Virus record (IMG/VR): IMGVR_UViG_3300029787_000001
Location: 130,439-191,359 of that record
Strand: one strand, 5' to 3'
Origin: a virus
DNA length: 60,921 bases
Shown here: positions 30,791 to 39,339 of the stretch, in pieces
Layout: each line of letters opens with the position of its first letter
Position numbering within the stretch: the first letter of the stretch is position 1
Program-made: the position numbers and the translations under genes
Notes under the pieces: generated by a model
Databases searched by the model: none
Told to the model about the DNA's origin: nothing
The model's input: the letters and a program-made list of their open reading frames with translations, nothing else

Positions 30791-32671
30791 ATGTCTAATA
30801 TACTAGAAAGACTCACCGAGGGTGTAGTCAACCGTGACATGCGTGCAGAGTCCCACGCTCTTCTATCTAAGTGGAAGAAAACTGGTCTTCTAGAGGGTCT
30901 TGACAGCGAGCGTCAGCAGAACACCATGTCTCGTCTCCTCGAAAACCAAGCCAAGGAGCTACTCCGCGAGAGCACCACCATGTCAAGCAATGCTGTTGAT
31001 GGTTTCGCTGCTGTTGCTTTCCCCATTGTTCGCCGCGTTTTCGCTGGTCTTATCGCCAACGATCTCGTCAGTGTTCAGCCAATGAGCCTACCCAGTGGTC
31101 TCATTTTCTTCCTAGACTTTACCTTCTCTAGCGAGCTAGGCGAAGCCGGCTCTCAGGCTGCACGTCTTGGTAACGTTGCCGAGAAGTCTGTTTATGGCAC
31201 CGACAAGGTTGGTTCTGGTATCCAAACTGGTGTTGACCTTACTGACGCTCGTGGCGCAGACCTTTCTGGTCCTCGTACCATCGGTGGCGCTGGTTATGCC
31301 TATGGCTCTGACCAGGGAAACAACCTTATTCTTGCTGCGTCCACTGCCACTGTTGCTCAGGTAAAGGCTACCTTTACCCTTGATGGTAGCGTAAGTGCGC
31401 CAAACAAGAAGCTTATTGACTTCGATCCAGACCTCTTGGCTTCAACTGACTCCACCCTTGGTGTTGTCGTTCTTGACATTGAGGAAGACAAGTTTACAAG
31501 CCCCGACCTTGAAAACATGGCTGCCTTCTCTTTTGAGGAGATTGCTGCTGGTGCTGTTAACGCTGGTAACAACATCTGTACCATGCTGAATGGCATTACT
31601 AGCTTCACCGTCGCTGACGGCGAAATTGGTGCTCTCTCACAAGTTAGAAGACTTACCCGTACTGTGTCTGCTGCTGACGCCGCTACTACCGACAAGGCAA
31701 TTAGATTCTTTATTGTTCTAACAATCGCAGATGTCACTGCTTACGCTGCTGGTCAGACCGGTAACGCTGGTGCTCTTGCTGCCGGTAGCGACAGTGTGCC
31801 TAAGCTTGTCTACCCAGAGCGTGACCAGTTCACTTCCTCTGGTGATCCAATCGGTGTTATCGATGGTTACTCATTTGGTCTTGAGGGCTCTAGTGACATC
31901 CCTGAGATTGACATCAAGGTCGATTCTATCGCAGTTACCGCTCAGACCAAGAAGCTTAAGGCTAAGTGGACTCCAGAGCTTGGTCAGGACCTCAACGCAT
32001 ACCACAACTTGGATGCAGAGGTCGAGCTTACTTCAATCCTCTCCGAGCAGATTGCTCTTGAGATTGACCGTGAGATCCTTGCTGATCTAGTCAAGGGCGC
32101 TACCGCAGCTACCCGCTACTGGTCACGCGCTCCCGGTCTCTTCGTTGACGTTAACGGTAACGAGCTAGGCGCTGCTTCTGCGGCTCCTGACTTCACCGGC
32201 ACCGTCTCCGAGTGGTACGAGACTCTCGTTGAGACAATCAATGATGTCTCCGCACAGATTCACCGCAAGACTCTACGTGGTGGTGCTAACTTCGTCGTCT
32301 GCGGACCAGAAGTTGCCAACATCCTTGAGTTCACCGCTGGCTTCCGTGCAAGCGTCACTCACGACGATGAGAAGGGCTCTATCGGCGCACTCCGCACCGG
32401 CTCACTAAGCAAGAAGTTTGATGTCATTGTTGACCCCTACTTCCTCCGCAACGTGGTCCTCGTCGGTCGTCGCGGTGCTTCTTTCCTCGAAAGCGGCTAT
32501 GTCTACGCACCTTACGTGCCACTACAGACTACTCCCACAATCTTCGGACCAGAAGACTTCGTGCCACGTAAGGGTGTTATGACCCGCTACGCGAAGAAGA
32601 TGGTTCGTCCAGATATGTACGGTCTAGTCGTCGTCCGTGGTCTCCTAGGTGAGCAAGGCGCTTCTTCCTGA
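30791..32671 (+). CDS. gp23: Major capsid protein (T4 gp23 type)
   Basis: 626 residues (T4 gp23 has 521). The diagnostic stretch after the propeptide, VAFPIVRRVFAGLIANDLVS then VQPMSLPSGLIFFLDFTF, matches gp23 of T4-like phages; the C-terminal half with LQTTPTIFGPEDFVPRKGVM is also typical. The first 60 residues are charged and helical and end ELLRE before STTMSSNAVDG, fitting a gp21 cut after (L/I)xE and a propeptide of about the same length as in T4 (65). Extra length lies in the middle (about 130-370), consistent with an insertion domain. Forms the capsid lattice on the scaffold. AGGAGG precedes the ATG by about ten bases. Confidence 0.95.
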   Translation: MSNILERLTEGVVNRDMRAESHALLSKWKKTGLLEGLDSERQQNTMSRLLENQAKELLRESTTMSSNAVDGFAAVAFPIVRRVFAGLIANDLVSVQPMSLPSGLIFFLDFTFSSELGEAGSQAARLGNVAEKSVYGTDKVGSGIQTGVDLTDARGADLSGPRTIGGAGYAYGSDQGNNLILAASTATVAQVKATFTLDGSVSAPNKKLIDFDPDLLASTDSTLGVVVLDIEEDKFTSPDLENMAAFSFEEIAAGAVNAGNNICTMLNGITSFTVADGEIGALSQVRRLTRTVSAADAATTDKAIRFFIVLTIADVTAYAAGQTGNAGALAAGSDSVPKLVYPERDQFTSSGDPIGVIDGYSFGLEGSSDIPEIDIKVDSIAVTAQTKKLKAKWTPELGQDLNAYHNLDAEVELTSILSEQIALEIDREILADLVKGATAATRYWSRAPGLFVDVNGNELGAASAAPDFTGTVSEWYETLVETINDVSAQIHRKTLRGGANFVVCGPEVANILEFTAGFRASVTHDDEKGSIGALRTGSLSKKFDVIVDPYFLRNVVLVGRRGASFLESGYVYAPYVPLQTTPTIFGPEDFVPRKGVMTRYAKKMVRPDMYGLVVVRGLLGEQGASS

Positions 32672-32697
32672 TAAGTAAGCCCACTTACTAAACCTAA

Positions 32698-32730
32698 GCC
32701 CCCTGCCCTGTGCAGGGGGCTTTTGTTTTT
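32698..32730 (+). terminator. Rho-independent terminator after the capsid gene
   Basis: GCCCCCTGC (32698-32706) pairs with GCAGGGGGC (32712-32720) around a five-base loop, followed by TTTTGTTTTT. Confidence 0.92.
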
Positions 32731-32736
32731 ATAATA

Positions 32737-32744
32737 CTATTTAA
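32737..32744 (+). promoter_or_regulatory. Late-promoter motif CTATTTAA
   Basis: TACTATTTAA directly after the terminator, 137 bases before the decoration gene; gives it an unusually long leader. Confidence 0.5.
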
Positions 32745-32774
32745 AGTAACTTGAAATATTCTCCTCTGGGCGAG

Positions 32775-32819
32775 GCCACTGCTCTTAGAAAGTTTTATTA
32801 CCGAGGTGGCTGGTAATAA
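32775..32819 (+). promoter_or_regulatory. Possible pseudoknot in the leader of the decoration gene
   Basis: TTATTACC (32795-32802) pairs perfectly with GGTAATAA (32812-32819), and the nine-base loop contains GTGGC (32806-32810), which can pair with GCCAC at 32775-32779. This is an H-type pseudoknot arrangement in the 130-base untranslated leader. Role unknown. Confidence 0.4.
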
Positions 32820-32873
32820 TTCATTGGATAGGACAAGTTATTGCAATAATATAATCATAAAGGAGAAAATATT

Positions 32874-33446
32874 ATGGGAAGTAGAAGATTAGGAGTCAAA
32901 AGACTCAACGCCTTGGCTCTACAAGGACAGGGTGTTACCTCACCCCTTCAGCCCGGTGTATCCGGTTCTGTCGGTCATCGTAAAATTATGAAGAGCGGCA
33001 ACGAAATCACAACCGAGATTTACGTTGATCTCGGTTCATCAGCAGGTGCTTTGGTACAGCCCGGCACTAATGGCTTAGTCATTGGTAACGGCGATAATGC
33101 ACAAAACGCATACCTAACACAAGTTACTACTGCCGAAAACGGTATTGTTACACTAGTTGAGATGACTTGTGTTGAGTCACCTACTGGCGGTGACACTGAC
33201 ATTGATTTGTCACGTTCTGATACTGCACTTGCATTTTCCGGTTCAACAAACATCGCTTCAGTGATTGACGCTGGTGCAGCAGCTATTGGTGCAGAGGACG
33301 CCGCAGAGCTTGATAACAACGCTCTCGCTGATCAGTATCTTTACCTTACTTTTGGTGGCTCCACCGATGGTGCTGCTGGAACAACTTACACTGCTGGCAA
33401 GTTCCTCATCAGACTTTACGGTCACGCCGTACCAGACGATCTATAG
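32874..33446 (+). CDS. Capsid decoration or abundant virion protein
   Basis: 190 residues: a basic N-terminus (MGSRRLGVKRLNALALQ) followed by a beta-rich, Thr/Ala/Gly-rich, acidic body. This N-terminal GSRRLGxKRL pattern is, as I recall, found in proteins immediately after the capsid gene of T4-like aquatic phages. It has its own promoter, a structured leader, a good ribosome binding site (AAGGAG) and a terminator after the next gene, which all suggest high expression. A surface protein of the capsid is the best guess; no experimental family tie is visible. Confidence 0.65.
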   Translation: MGSRRLGVKRLNALALQGQGVTSPLQPGVSGSVGHRKIMKSGNEITTEIYVDLGSSAGALVQPGTNGLVIGNGDNAQNAYLTQVTTAENGIVTLVEMTCVESPTGGDTDIDLSRSDTALAFSGSTNIASVIDAGAAAIGAEDAAELDNNALADQYLYLTFGGSTDGAAGTTYTAGKFLIRLYGHAVPDDL

Positions 33447-33456
33447 GGAGTTATAA

Positions 33457-33645
33457 ATGTCTAGAAAAAAAGCATTGAGACGTTTAATATCTCGTAAAAA
33501 GGCTGCCGAAGTTAAAGCACCTGCCAAGGCTCCCGCCAAGGCTCCTGCCAAGACAAAAGCACCCGCCAAGGCTCCTGCCAAGGCAAAAGCACCTGCTAAG
33601 CCCCGCGCGAGGACTGCTACAAAGAAGGTTGCTCAGTCAGAGTAA
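33457..33645 (+). CDS. H1-like Ala/Lys/Pro repeat protein
   Basis: 62 residues made mostly of repeats APAK and KAPAK, like the C-terminal tail of histone H1 and bacterial H1-like proteins, preceded by a basic helix (SRKKALRRLISRKKA). Net charge is strongly positive. Such tails bind and condense DNA without sequence preference. It follows the decoration gene by ten bases in the same transcript and is ended by a terminator. It could enter the head with DNA or act on host or phage DNA late in infection. The ribosome binding site is GGGAG. Confidence 0.75.
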   Translation: MSRKKALRRLISRKKAAEVKAPAKAPAKAPAKTKAPAKAPAKAKAPAKPRARTATKKVAQSE

Positions 33646-33663
33646 ATCAAACTAAAGTTTGTT

Positions 33664-33698
33664 GCCCCCTCATCTAACAAGGTGAGGGGGCTTTTGTT
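33664..33698 (+). terminator. Rho-independent terminator after the H1-like gene
   Basis: GCCCCCTCA (33664-33672) pairs with TGAGGGGGC (33683-33691) around a ten-base loop, followed by TTTTGTTT. Confidence 0.9.
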
Positions 33699-33708
33699 TG
33701 CCTTTTCA

Positions 33709-33716
33709 CTATTTAC
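33709..33716 (+). promoter_or_regulatory. Late-promoter motif CTATTTAC
   Basis: CACTATTTAC directly after the terminator, 29 bases before the next ATG; starts the neck genes. Confidence 0.55.
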
Positions 33717-33737
33717 TACGAACAGGAGGCTCTATGA

Positions 33738-35018
33738 ATGCCCACAAACTTACAACCCCTTTCCCAAACAAGTGCGATAATTCTATCGCAGACCGGAACT
33801 ATCGGTGATGTAGCAGCCGCAGTCCCTTTCGGCGTCTACAACGGCTCAGAATATTTCTTAAGCGGAGCAGCAAAGCAAGTAGACTTTGTTTATAAAAGAT
33901 TGGGTGGCGATGTTGTAGACATTGAGTTAACAGACTCAAATGTTTATGCCGCTTATGAAGAGGCGGTTTTAGAATACTCTTACATCCTTAACATTCATCA
34001 AGGGAAAAACATTCTTCCTGATGCCCTTGGAAAGATAACAGGCACGTTTGATCATAAGGGCGATTCTCTTTCTGGTCCGTCTGGCACCAACTTACAATAC
34101 CCTAAGGTTACCCTGTCTTACGCCAATAAGGTTGGGGACGCCGTAGCTACCATGGCTGGATTCGGTGGGACAACACCAATTTATTCTGCTTCTTTTACTA
34201 CAGTCAAGAGTCAGCAAGATTATGATCTACAGACAATTATTTCTGGTGCTTCTGCTACCGGACTCGACGACACAGGTGGAGCCGTAGACTATGCTGGAAA
34301 AGTTGGAGACTCAAGGATAATCATCGATAAGGTTTTTTATCGCTCTCCAATCGCTATGTGGCGCTTCTATGGCTATTATGGTGGGGGTATGGGCGTTGTT
34401 GGCAATTATTCCTCCTACGGACAATACGCGGACGATTCTACATTTGAAATTATCCCAACTTGGCAAAACAAACTACAAGCAATAATGTATGAAGACTCCC
34501 TTTACACTAGAACTTCACACTATTCTTATGAAATCTTTGATAACAAGTTAAGGCTTTACCCGACCCCTCGCGGAGAGGACAACTTTGCTGGATACTTGAA
34601 CCGCATCTGGGTTCGCTTCCGCATTGTCGATAACTCTTGGGGCGAGAATGGAGACATAAACACAGGTGTCGAAGGCGTCAACAACATTAGCACACTCCCG
34701 TTTGATAACATTCCTTACGAAAACATCAACTCTATGGGTAAGCAGTGGATTCGCAACTATGCTTTGGCACTATGCAAAGAAATGTTAGGACAGATTCGCG
34801 GCAAGTTCCAGACTGTTCCAATCCCTGGCGAGTCTGTTACCCTTAATTACTCTGCGCTTCTATCCGAGGCACAAAAAGAAAAAGACGATCTTCGACAGAA
34901 GTTGACAGACATGTTGAAGGAAATCGAATACACAGAGCTTTCCAAAAAAGAACAAGAGAAGGTCACGGCAGCAGAAGAAACTCTTCGTCGCTCTCCGCTA
35001 CCCATCTTCGTAGGATAA
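33738..35018 (+). CDS. Neck-region structural protein
   Basis: 426 residues from ATG 33738 (AGGAGG eight bases upstream; an ATG at 33734 opens only a short frame). The body contains an aromatic/Gly segment (MWRFYGYYGGGMGVVGNYSS), and the C-terminal 70 residues are helical and charged. It is the first gene after the capsid operon and before the tail sheath, the place of head-completion and neck proteins (T4 gp13/gp14) in related genomes. Direct similarity to gp13 cannot be judged by eye, so this is a positional assignment. Confidence 0.6.
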   Translation: MPTNLQPLSQTSAIILSQTGTIGDVAAAVPFGVYNGSEYFLSGAAKQVDFVYKRLGGDVVDIELTDSNVYAAYEEAVLEYSYILNIHQGKNILPDALGKITGTFDHKGDSLSGPSGTNLQYPKVTLSYANKVGDAVATMAGFGGTTPIYSASFTTVKSQQDYDLQTIISGASATGLDDTGGAVDYAGKVGDSRIIIDKVFYRSPIAMWRFYGYYGGGMGVVGNYSSYGQYADDSTFEIIPTWQNKLQAIMYEDSLYTRTSHYSYEIFDNKLRLYPTPRGEDNFAGYLNRIWVRFRIVDNSWGENGDINTGVEGVNNISTLPFDNIPYENINSMGKQWIRNYALALCKEMLGQIRGKFQTVPIPGESVTLNYSALLSEAQKEKDDLRQKLTDMLKEIEYTELSKKEQEKVTAAEETLRRSPLPIFVG

Positions 35019-35022
35019 TTAA

Positions 35023-35514
35023 ATGTCAGATAACGAATGGTCCAGACCAACAGCCCCACCTCCTCCATTATTTCTTGGAGAAAAAGAGCGCAATCTTGTC
35101 AAGCAAGTCAATGATGAACTTGTAGAAAAGGTCATTGGACAACAGATTCTTTATTACCCCATTGACATGGAAGCCACGAACTTTCATGAACTATACGGCG
35201 AAGCTGTAGAAAAAACTTACCTTCCCCCAATAAGAGTTTATGCTCTTGTAAAATTTGATGAAGAGGGGTCATCATATCTCGACTCTGTTGGAATTGATGG
35301 GATGTCACAGATAACAGTCCATTTCCATAGAAGAAGGTTGACAGAAGACCAAGATCTTTTTGTTCGTGAAGGAGACTTCGTTCTCTATGGTGAGAGATAC
35401 TACGAGATTGTAAAGACCTCATCCTCTAGAAAACTTTTTGGTCAAGTAAACCAAACATTTGAAATCTCTGCTACATGCAAGAGAGCACGCAAGGGACTAT
35501 TCGATGCTACCTGA
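35023..35514 (+). CDS. Neck or head-tail connector protein (gp14 position)
   Basis: 163 residues with an N-terminal Pro-rich segment (RPTAPPPPLFLGEKERNLVK), then a conserved block containing VIGQQILYYPIDMEATNFHE and LPPIRVYALVKFDEE, and HFHRRRLTEDQDLFVREGDF. This block is, to my knowledge, conserved in neck proteins of T4-like aquatic phages. It may join the portal-terminator region to the tail. It lies four bases after the preceding gene and overlaps the next by 11 bases. Confidence 0.6.
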   Translation: MSDNEWSRPTAPPPPLFLGEKERNLVKQVNDELVEKVIGQQILYYPIDMEATNFHELYGEAVEKTYLPPIRVYALVKFDEEGSSYLDSVGIDGMSQITVHFHRRRLTEDQDLFVREGDFVLYGERYYEIVKTSSSRKLFGQVNQTFEISATCKRARKGLFDAT

Positions 35515-36391
35515 TAACTTTGATTTTGCACAGCTACCTGATGACAGGAAAGACTTTACTCTTGAAGAGATAGGCATGTTGGGTTCTCGCATAGAGGACA
35601 TTGATTATGCGATAACCTCTTGGCTGAAAGAAGATTTAGATCTTACAACAATGACCAACGAGGGCTACAAAAGAGTGCCAGTTCTATGGCAAACACCAGA
35701 ACGCGCGTTTCAGATTAAAAATAATCATGACTTAAGACATCCAGTAGATGATGGTGGAGGAGTCATAACTCTCCCTGTCGTGACAGTAGAGAGAACAGCA
35801 ATAACAAAAGATCCATCAAGAAAAGGTGGTTATCAAGCTCAAATTTTCTCTGATAAGCGCAATGGTCGCACTGGCAGAATGACAATCGCCAAAAGAATCA
35901 AGCAAGATAAGACACGTAACTTTGCGGTAGTTGGTAACACTCGCACAAACACATCAGGAGATAGGCAGAAATACTTTCCTAGAGTAAACAAGAAGGTTGT
36001 TATCGAAACGCTATCCATCCCTATTCCAATTTATGTCAACCTCGACTACAAGATAATAGTTAAAACAGAATACCAACAGCAGATGAATGATCTTACGCAA
36101 CCATTCATGACAAGGACAGGTCAAATAAACTCCTTCGTAATGCGTCGAAACGGGCACCTCTACGAAGCTTTCATTGACCAGGGATTTAGCCAAAGCAACA
36201 ACGTAGCTAACCTTGGAGAGGATGAAAGGCAGTTTACTAGCGAGGTAAACATTAAGGTTCTAGGTTATCTAATCGGCGAAGGAAACAGCGATGACAGACC
36301 TATTGTTACGAAAGAAGAAAGCATAGTAGAGGTGACTTTTCCAAGAGAAACCGTCGTCCCTGCGGGCAACGATAACTTTTTAATAGACTAA
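35504..36391 (+). CDS. Tail completion or sheath-stabilising protein (gp15 position)
   Basis: 295 residues, starting at ATG 35504 (MLPDNFDFAQLPDD) rather than at an upstream non-ATG within the previous gene. Mixed alpha/beta sequence, with SIPIPIYVNLDYKIIVKTEY in the middle and a beta-rich C-terminus. Located just before the tail sheath, as T4 gp15 is relative to tail genes, and of similar size (T4 gp15 has 272 residues). No diagnostic motif; positional assignment. Confidence 0.55.
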   Translation: MLPDNFDFAQLPDDRKDFTLEEIGMLGSRIEDIDYAITSWLKEDLDLTTMTNEGYKRVPVLWQTPERAFQIKNNHDLRHPVDDGGGVITLPVVTVERTAITKDPSRKGGYQAQIFSDKRNGRTGRMTIAKRIKQDKTRNFAVVGNTRTNTSGDRQKYFPRVNKKVVIETLSIPIPIYVNLDYKIIVKTEYQQQMNDLTQPFMTRTGQINSFVMRRNGHLYEAFIDQGFSQSNNVANLGEDERQFTSEVNIKVLGYLIGEGNSDDRPIVTKEESIVEVTFPRETVVPAGNDNFLID

Positions 36392-36424
36392 GCACATCCT
36401 GAAGTCTCTTTGGAACTAGTGCTA

Positions 36425-36432
36425 CTATTTAC
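36425..36432 (+). promoter_or_regulatory. Late-promoter motif CTATTTAC
   Basis: TACTATTTAC, 60 bases before the sheath ATG. Confidence 0.5.
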
Positions 36433-36444
36433 ATTATGATTAAC

Positions 36445-36460
36445 GATGCTATTTAGCATC
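36445..36460 (+). promoter_or_regulatory. Palindrome containing a second late-type motif
   Basis: GATGCT-ATTT-AGCATC is a perfect six-base inverted repeat; it contains CTATTTAG (36449-36456), 36 bases before the sheath ATG. It may be a second promoter copy, an RNA hairpin or a protein-binding site. Confidence 0.35.
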
Positions 36461-36484
36461 ACTTTATAAAGAGAGGTCTAAAGA

Positions 36485-39280
36485 ATGTCAGTAAAAAGCT
36501 TTAAATTTGTGTCTCCCGGCGTGTTTATCAACGAGATTGATAACTCTTTCCGCCCTCGCACACCAGAAAACATCGGACCAGTAGTCATTGGACGCGCTGC
36601 TAGAGGTCCTGCCATGCAGCCAATTAGGGTTGAGTCATACTCTGAGTTTGTTGAGGTGTTTGGCGATACAGTGCCCGGAAATGCGGGCGGTGATGTTTAT
36701 CGTTACGGTAACTACCAGACTCCAATGTATGGTACATATGCCGCCAAGGCTTTCTTAAATTCTAACGTTGCGCCCCTTACTTATATTCGCCTACTGGGTA
36801 CACAAAACGCAAACGCTACCACCGCAGGACAGGCAGGCTGGGAAACAACCGATTCTCCTGCTACCACACTTGCAAGTAACGGTGGTGCTTACGGTCTTTG
36901 GATATTTAAAGATTCTGATAAGGCTGCCAACGTTTTGGGAACTGGACAGTTAGCTGCCATTTGGTACCTTGATGATGCATCTACAATTCTTCTATCTGGC
37001 GCTTTTTCAGGTGATTCATCAAACGTGACTGCTTCTGTTGGTTCTGTTATCAGCGTTAACAGTAACAACAACTACGTGATACAGGTTACCTCATCAGGCG
37101 TATCTGAAAAGTTTGAATTCAACTTCCGACTTGGTGATAGTAAGTTCGCTAGAGGCGTATTTAATACCAACCCACAACTTGGAAATGTAAACGCTAGTAG
37201 CTTTTACGATGCTACACTAGAAAAGAAGTATTTCCTTGGTGAAACTTTCGAACAAGAATTGGTAGATGCCGGATTAACAACTACCGGCACCAGCGCCATT
37301 GTTCTACCAATAGCACAAGCAGATGTGACCACTATTGGACCACACAAGAATCGTTTTGGGACCCTAGAGGCAGAAACTGGATTTATCCTTGGTCAAGACC
37401 TCGGCGAGGCAGCCTCCTACAGTGCCGAGAACGCGCAACAACTGTTCCGCTTTATCGGTCGAGGTCATGGCGAGTGGCTAAATAAGAATGTCAAAATTTC
37501 AATCGAGAATGTGAGACCATCAACCACCAGAACTTCTGATTATGGAACCTTCTCGGTTGTCCTTAGATCTCTAAATGATACTGATTCTAGAGTTTCTGTT
37601 ATTGAACGATTCGATAATCTAAATCTAGATCCAACTTCCGAGAACTTTATTGCAAGAAGAATTGGCAATATGTACATGGAGTGGAATGAATCTGAGCGCA
37701 GAATACGTCACTATGGTGAATACCCCAACCTATCTAAATTTGTTAGAGTAGAGATGAACGAAGCCGTCGAAGACGGCGGGGCAGATGCTAAATACCTTCC
37801 GTTTGGTTACCAAGGTCCCAAGAAGTATGCTGATGTTTCAAGCTGGTCTGGTGGCGCGTTAACCGCCTCTGATTATATTTACTCTGGTTCTGTTTTTGGT
37901 CTACCAACTCTGGGCTATCTTGCCACAAGTAGTGCAGGTACCAATTTAACTACTGCTTCCTTTGCCTTCCCAAGCGTAAGGTTGCGTCTTAGCTCTTCTG
38001 ACGGCGGACTGCCAGACCAGAAGAACGCTTACTTTGGTATGCAAACTACTCAAACTTCTGGCGGTACACTTCCTGATGCTTCCGTTGCAGAACCACACAG
38101 ATATTGGCCCGGTACTACCGAAGTTTCTTATTACTTCAGTCTTGACGACGTTGTTGTAAATGCTGATGGCTCGTCTTACTACGAAAGCGGTTCTCGCGCT
38201 ACGGGCGACAGTCGCACCGCGACAAGTGGCTCTGATTTCTTGATTGAGGACGATGGCTACAATCGCTTTACTGCCCCACTATACGGCGGATTCGACGGAT
38301 TTGATATCTTTAAGCCCGACCCAATGTTTAATGATGGTATGGGAAGCAACCAGCTTACAGATTATCGCCAAAACACTTATCGCCGCGCCATTGATACAAT
38401 CGCAGATCCTGAGTTTGTTGACATGAACCTTCTATCAGTCCCCGGTCTTACTAATACCGGACTCACTACCCATATGATTGACGTTTGTGAAGAACGAGCA
38501 GACGCAATGGCACTCATAGACCTACCAAATGTCTACAAGCCATTCGCCGAAGGCAATGTAAGTAACCGCCGCGACAGAGTAACAGGCAACGCCACTCAGA
38601 CTGCCCAAAATCTTCGCACAAGGCAGATTGATTCTTCTTACGGTGCTACTTTCTTCCCTTGGGTACAGACACAGGACGCACCAAGTGGACAGCTACTTTG
38701 GATTCCGCCCTCCGTTGCTATGATGGGCGTACTCGCAAGCTCTGAAAGACAATCTCAAGTATGGTTCGCGCCCGCTGGCTTCAACCGTGGAGGTCTTTCT
38801 GACGGTGCTGCCGGTATTCCGGTCTCTAATGTTACTCAGCGACTAACTTCTAAGGAGCGTGATACACTGTATGAAGCACGAATCAACCCGATTGCTTCCT
38901 TCCCAAGCAGCGGTATTGTAGTCTTCGGTCAGAAGACCCTACAAGAACGCTCCTCAGCCCTCGATAGAATCAATGTTCGTAGACTTGTTATCTACCTTAA
39001 GAAGCAAATCTCAATTCTATCTACCCAGATTCTATTCGAGCAGAACGTACAGGCTACTTGGAACCGCTTTAAGGGTCTAGTCGAGCCGTTCCTAGCTAAC
39101 GTCAAGGTTCAGTTCGGTATCTCTGATTACCGTCTCATCCTCGACGAGAGCACAACAACCCCTGACCTAGTTGATCAGAACATTATGTATGCCAAGATTA
39201 TGGTCAAGCCCGCCCGCGCTATTGAATACATCGCAATTGACTTTGTGGTGGCTTCTACCGGCGCATCATTTGACGATTGA
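36485..39280 (+). CDS. gp18: Contractile tail sheath protein (T4 gp18 type)
   Basis: 931 residues. N-terminal SPGVFINEIDNSF and GPVVIGRAARGP are typical of T4-like sheath proteins, and the C-terminal third is highly characteristic (SALDRINVRRLVIYLKKQIS, ILFEQNVQATWNRFKGLVEP, then PARAIEYIAIDFVV). Longer than T4 gp18 (659 residues); the extra length falls in the middle (about 90-650), consistent with surface insertion domains. This gene establishes the contractile-tail morphology. It is followed by the tail tube gene. Confidence 0.95.
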   Translation: MSVKSFKFVSPGVFINEIDNSFRPRTPENIGPVVIGRAARGPAMQPIRVESYSEFVEVFGDTVPGNAGGDVYRYGNYQTPMYGTYAAKAFLNSNVAPLTYIRLLGTQNANATTAGQAGWETTDSPATTLASNGGAYGLWIFKDSDKAANVLGTGQLAAIWYLDDASTILLSGAFSGDSSNVTASVGSVISVNSNNNYVIQVTSSGVSEKFEFNFRLGDSKFARGVFNTNPQLGNVNASSFYDATLEKKYFLGETFEQELVDAGLTTTGTSAIVLPIAQADVTTIGPHKNRFGTLEAETGFILGQDLGEAASYSAENAQQLFRFIGRGHGEWLNKNVKISIENVRPSTTRTSDYGTFSVVLRSLNDTDSRVSVIERFDNLNLDPTSENFIARRIGNMYMEWNESERRIRHYGEYPNLSKFVRVEMNEAVEDGGADAKYLPFGYQGPKKYADVSSWSGGALTASDYIYSGSVFGLPTLGYLATSSAGTNLTTASFAFPSVRLRLSSSDGGLPDQKNAYFGMQTTQTSGGTLPDASVAEPHRYWPGTTEVSYYFSLDDVVVNADGSSYYESGSRATGDSRTATSGSDFLIEDDGYNRFTAPLYGGFDGFDIFKPDPMFNDGMGSNQLTDYRQNTYRRAIDTIADPEFVDMNLLSVPGLTNTGLTTHMIDVCEERADAMALIDLPNVYKPFAEGNVSNRRDRVTGNATQTAQNLRTRQIDSSYGATFFPWVQTQDAPSGQLLWIPPSVAMMGVLASSERQSQVWFAPAGFNRGGLSDGAAGIPVSNVTQRLTSKERDTLYEARINPIASFPSSGIVVFGQKTLQERSSALDRINVRRLVIYLKKQISILSTQILFEQNVQATWNRFKGLVEPFLANVKVQFGISDYRLILDESTTTPDLVDQNIMYAKIMVKPARAIEYIAIDFVVASTGASFDD

Positions 39281-39285
39281 TAAAC

Positions 39286-39301
39286 GGGGGCTTTTGCCCC
39301 C
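39286..39301 (+). terminator. Short GC hairpin after the sheath gene
   Basis: GGGGGC (39286-39291) pairs with GCCCCC (39296-39301) around TTTT. There is no T-tract, so it may be a weak terminator or a processing or stabilising hairpin. Confidence 0.5.
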
Positions 39302-39306
39302 ACCCA

Positions 39307-39314
39307 CTACTTAC
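39307..39314 (+). promoter_or_regulatory. Variant late-promoter motif CTACTTAC
   Basis: One mismatch from consensus, 33 bases before the tail tube ATG. Confidence 0.4.
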
Positions 39315-39339
39315 TTATGAAAACAGGAGAACCTAACAA

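Noticed and set aside
32750-32830. Self-cleaving ribozyme in the leader of the decoration gene
   Set aside because: Paired segments are present, but I do not see the conserved core of hammerhead (CTGATGA ... GAAA) or other known ribozyme classes.
33734-33800. Alternative ATG at 33734 before the neck gene
   Set aside because: It opens a frame of only about 24 codons; ATG 33738 gives the 426-residue protein with a well-spaced ribosome binding site.
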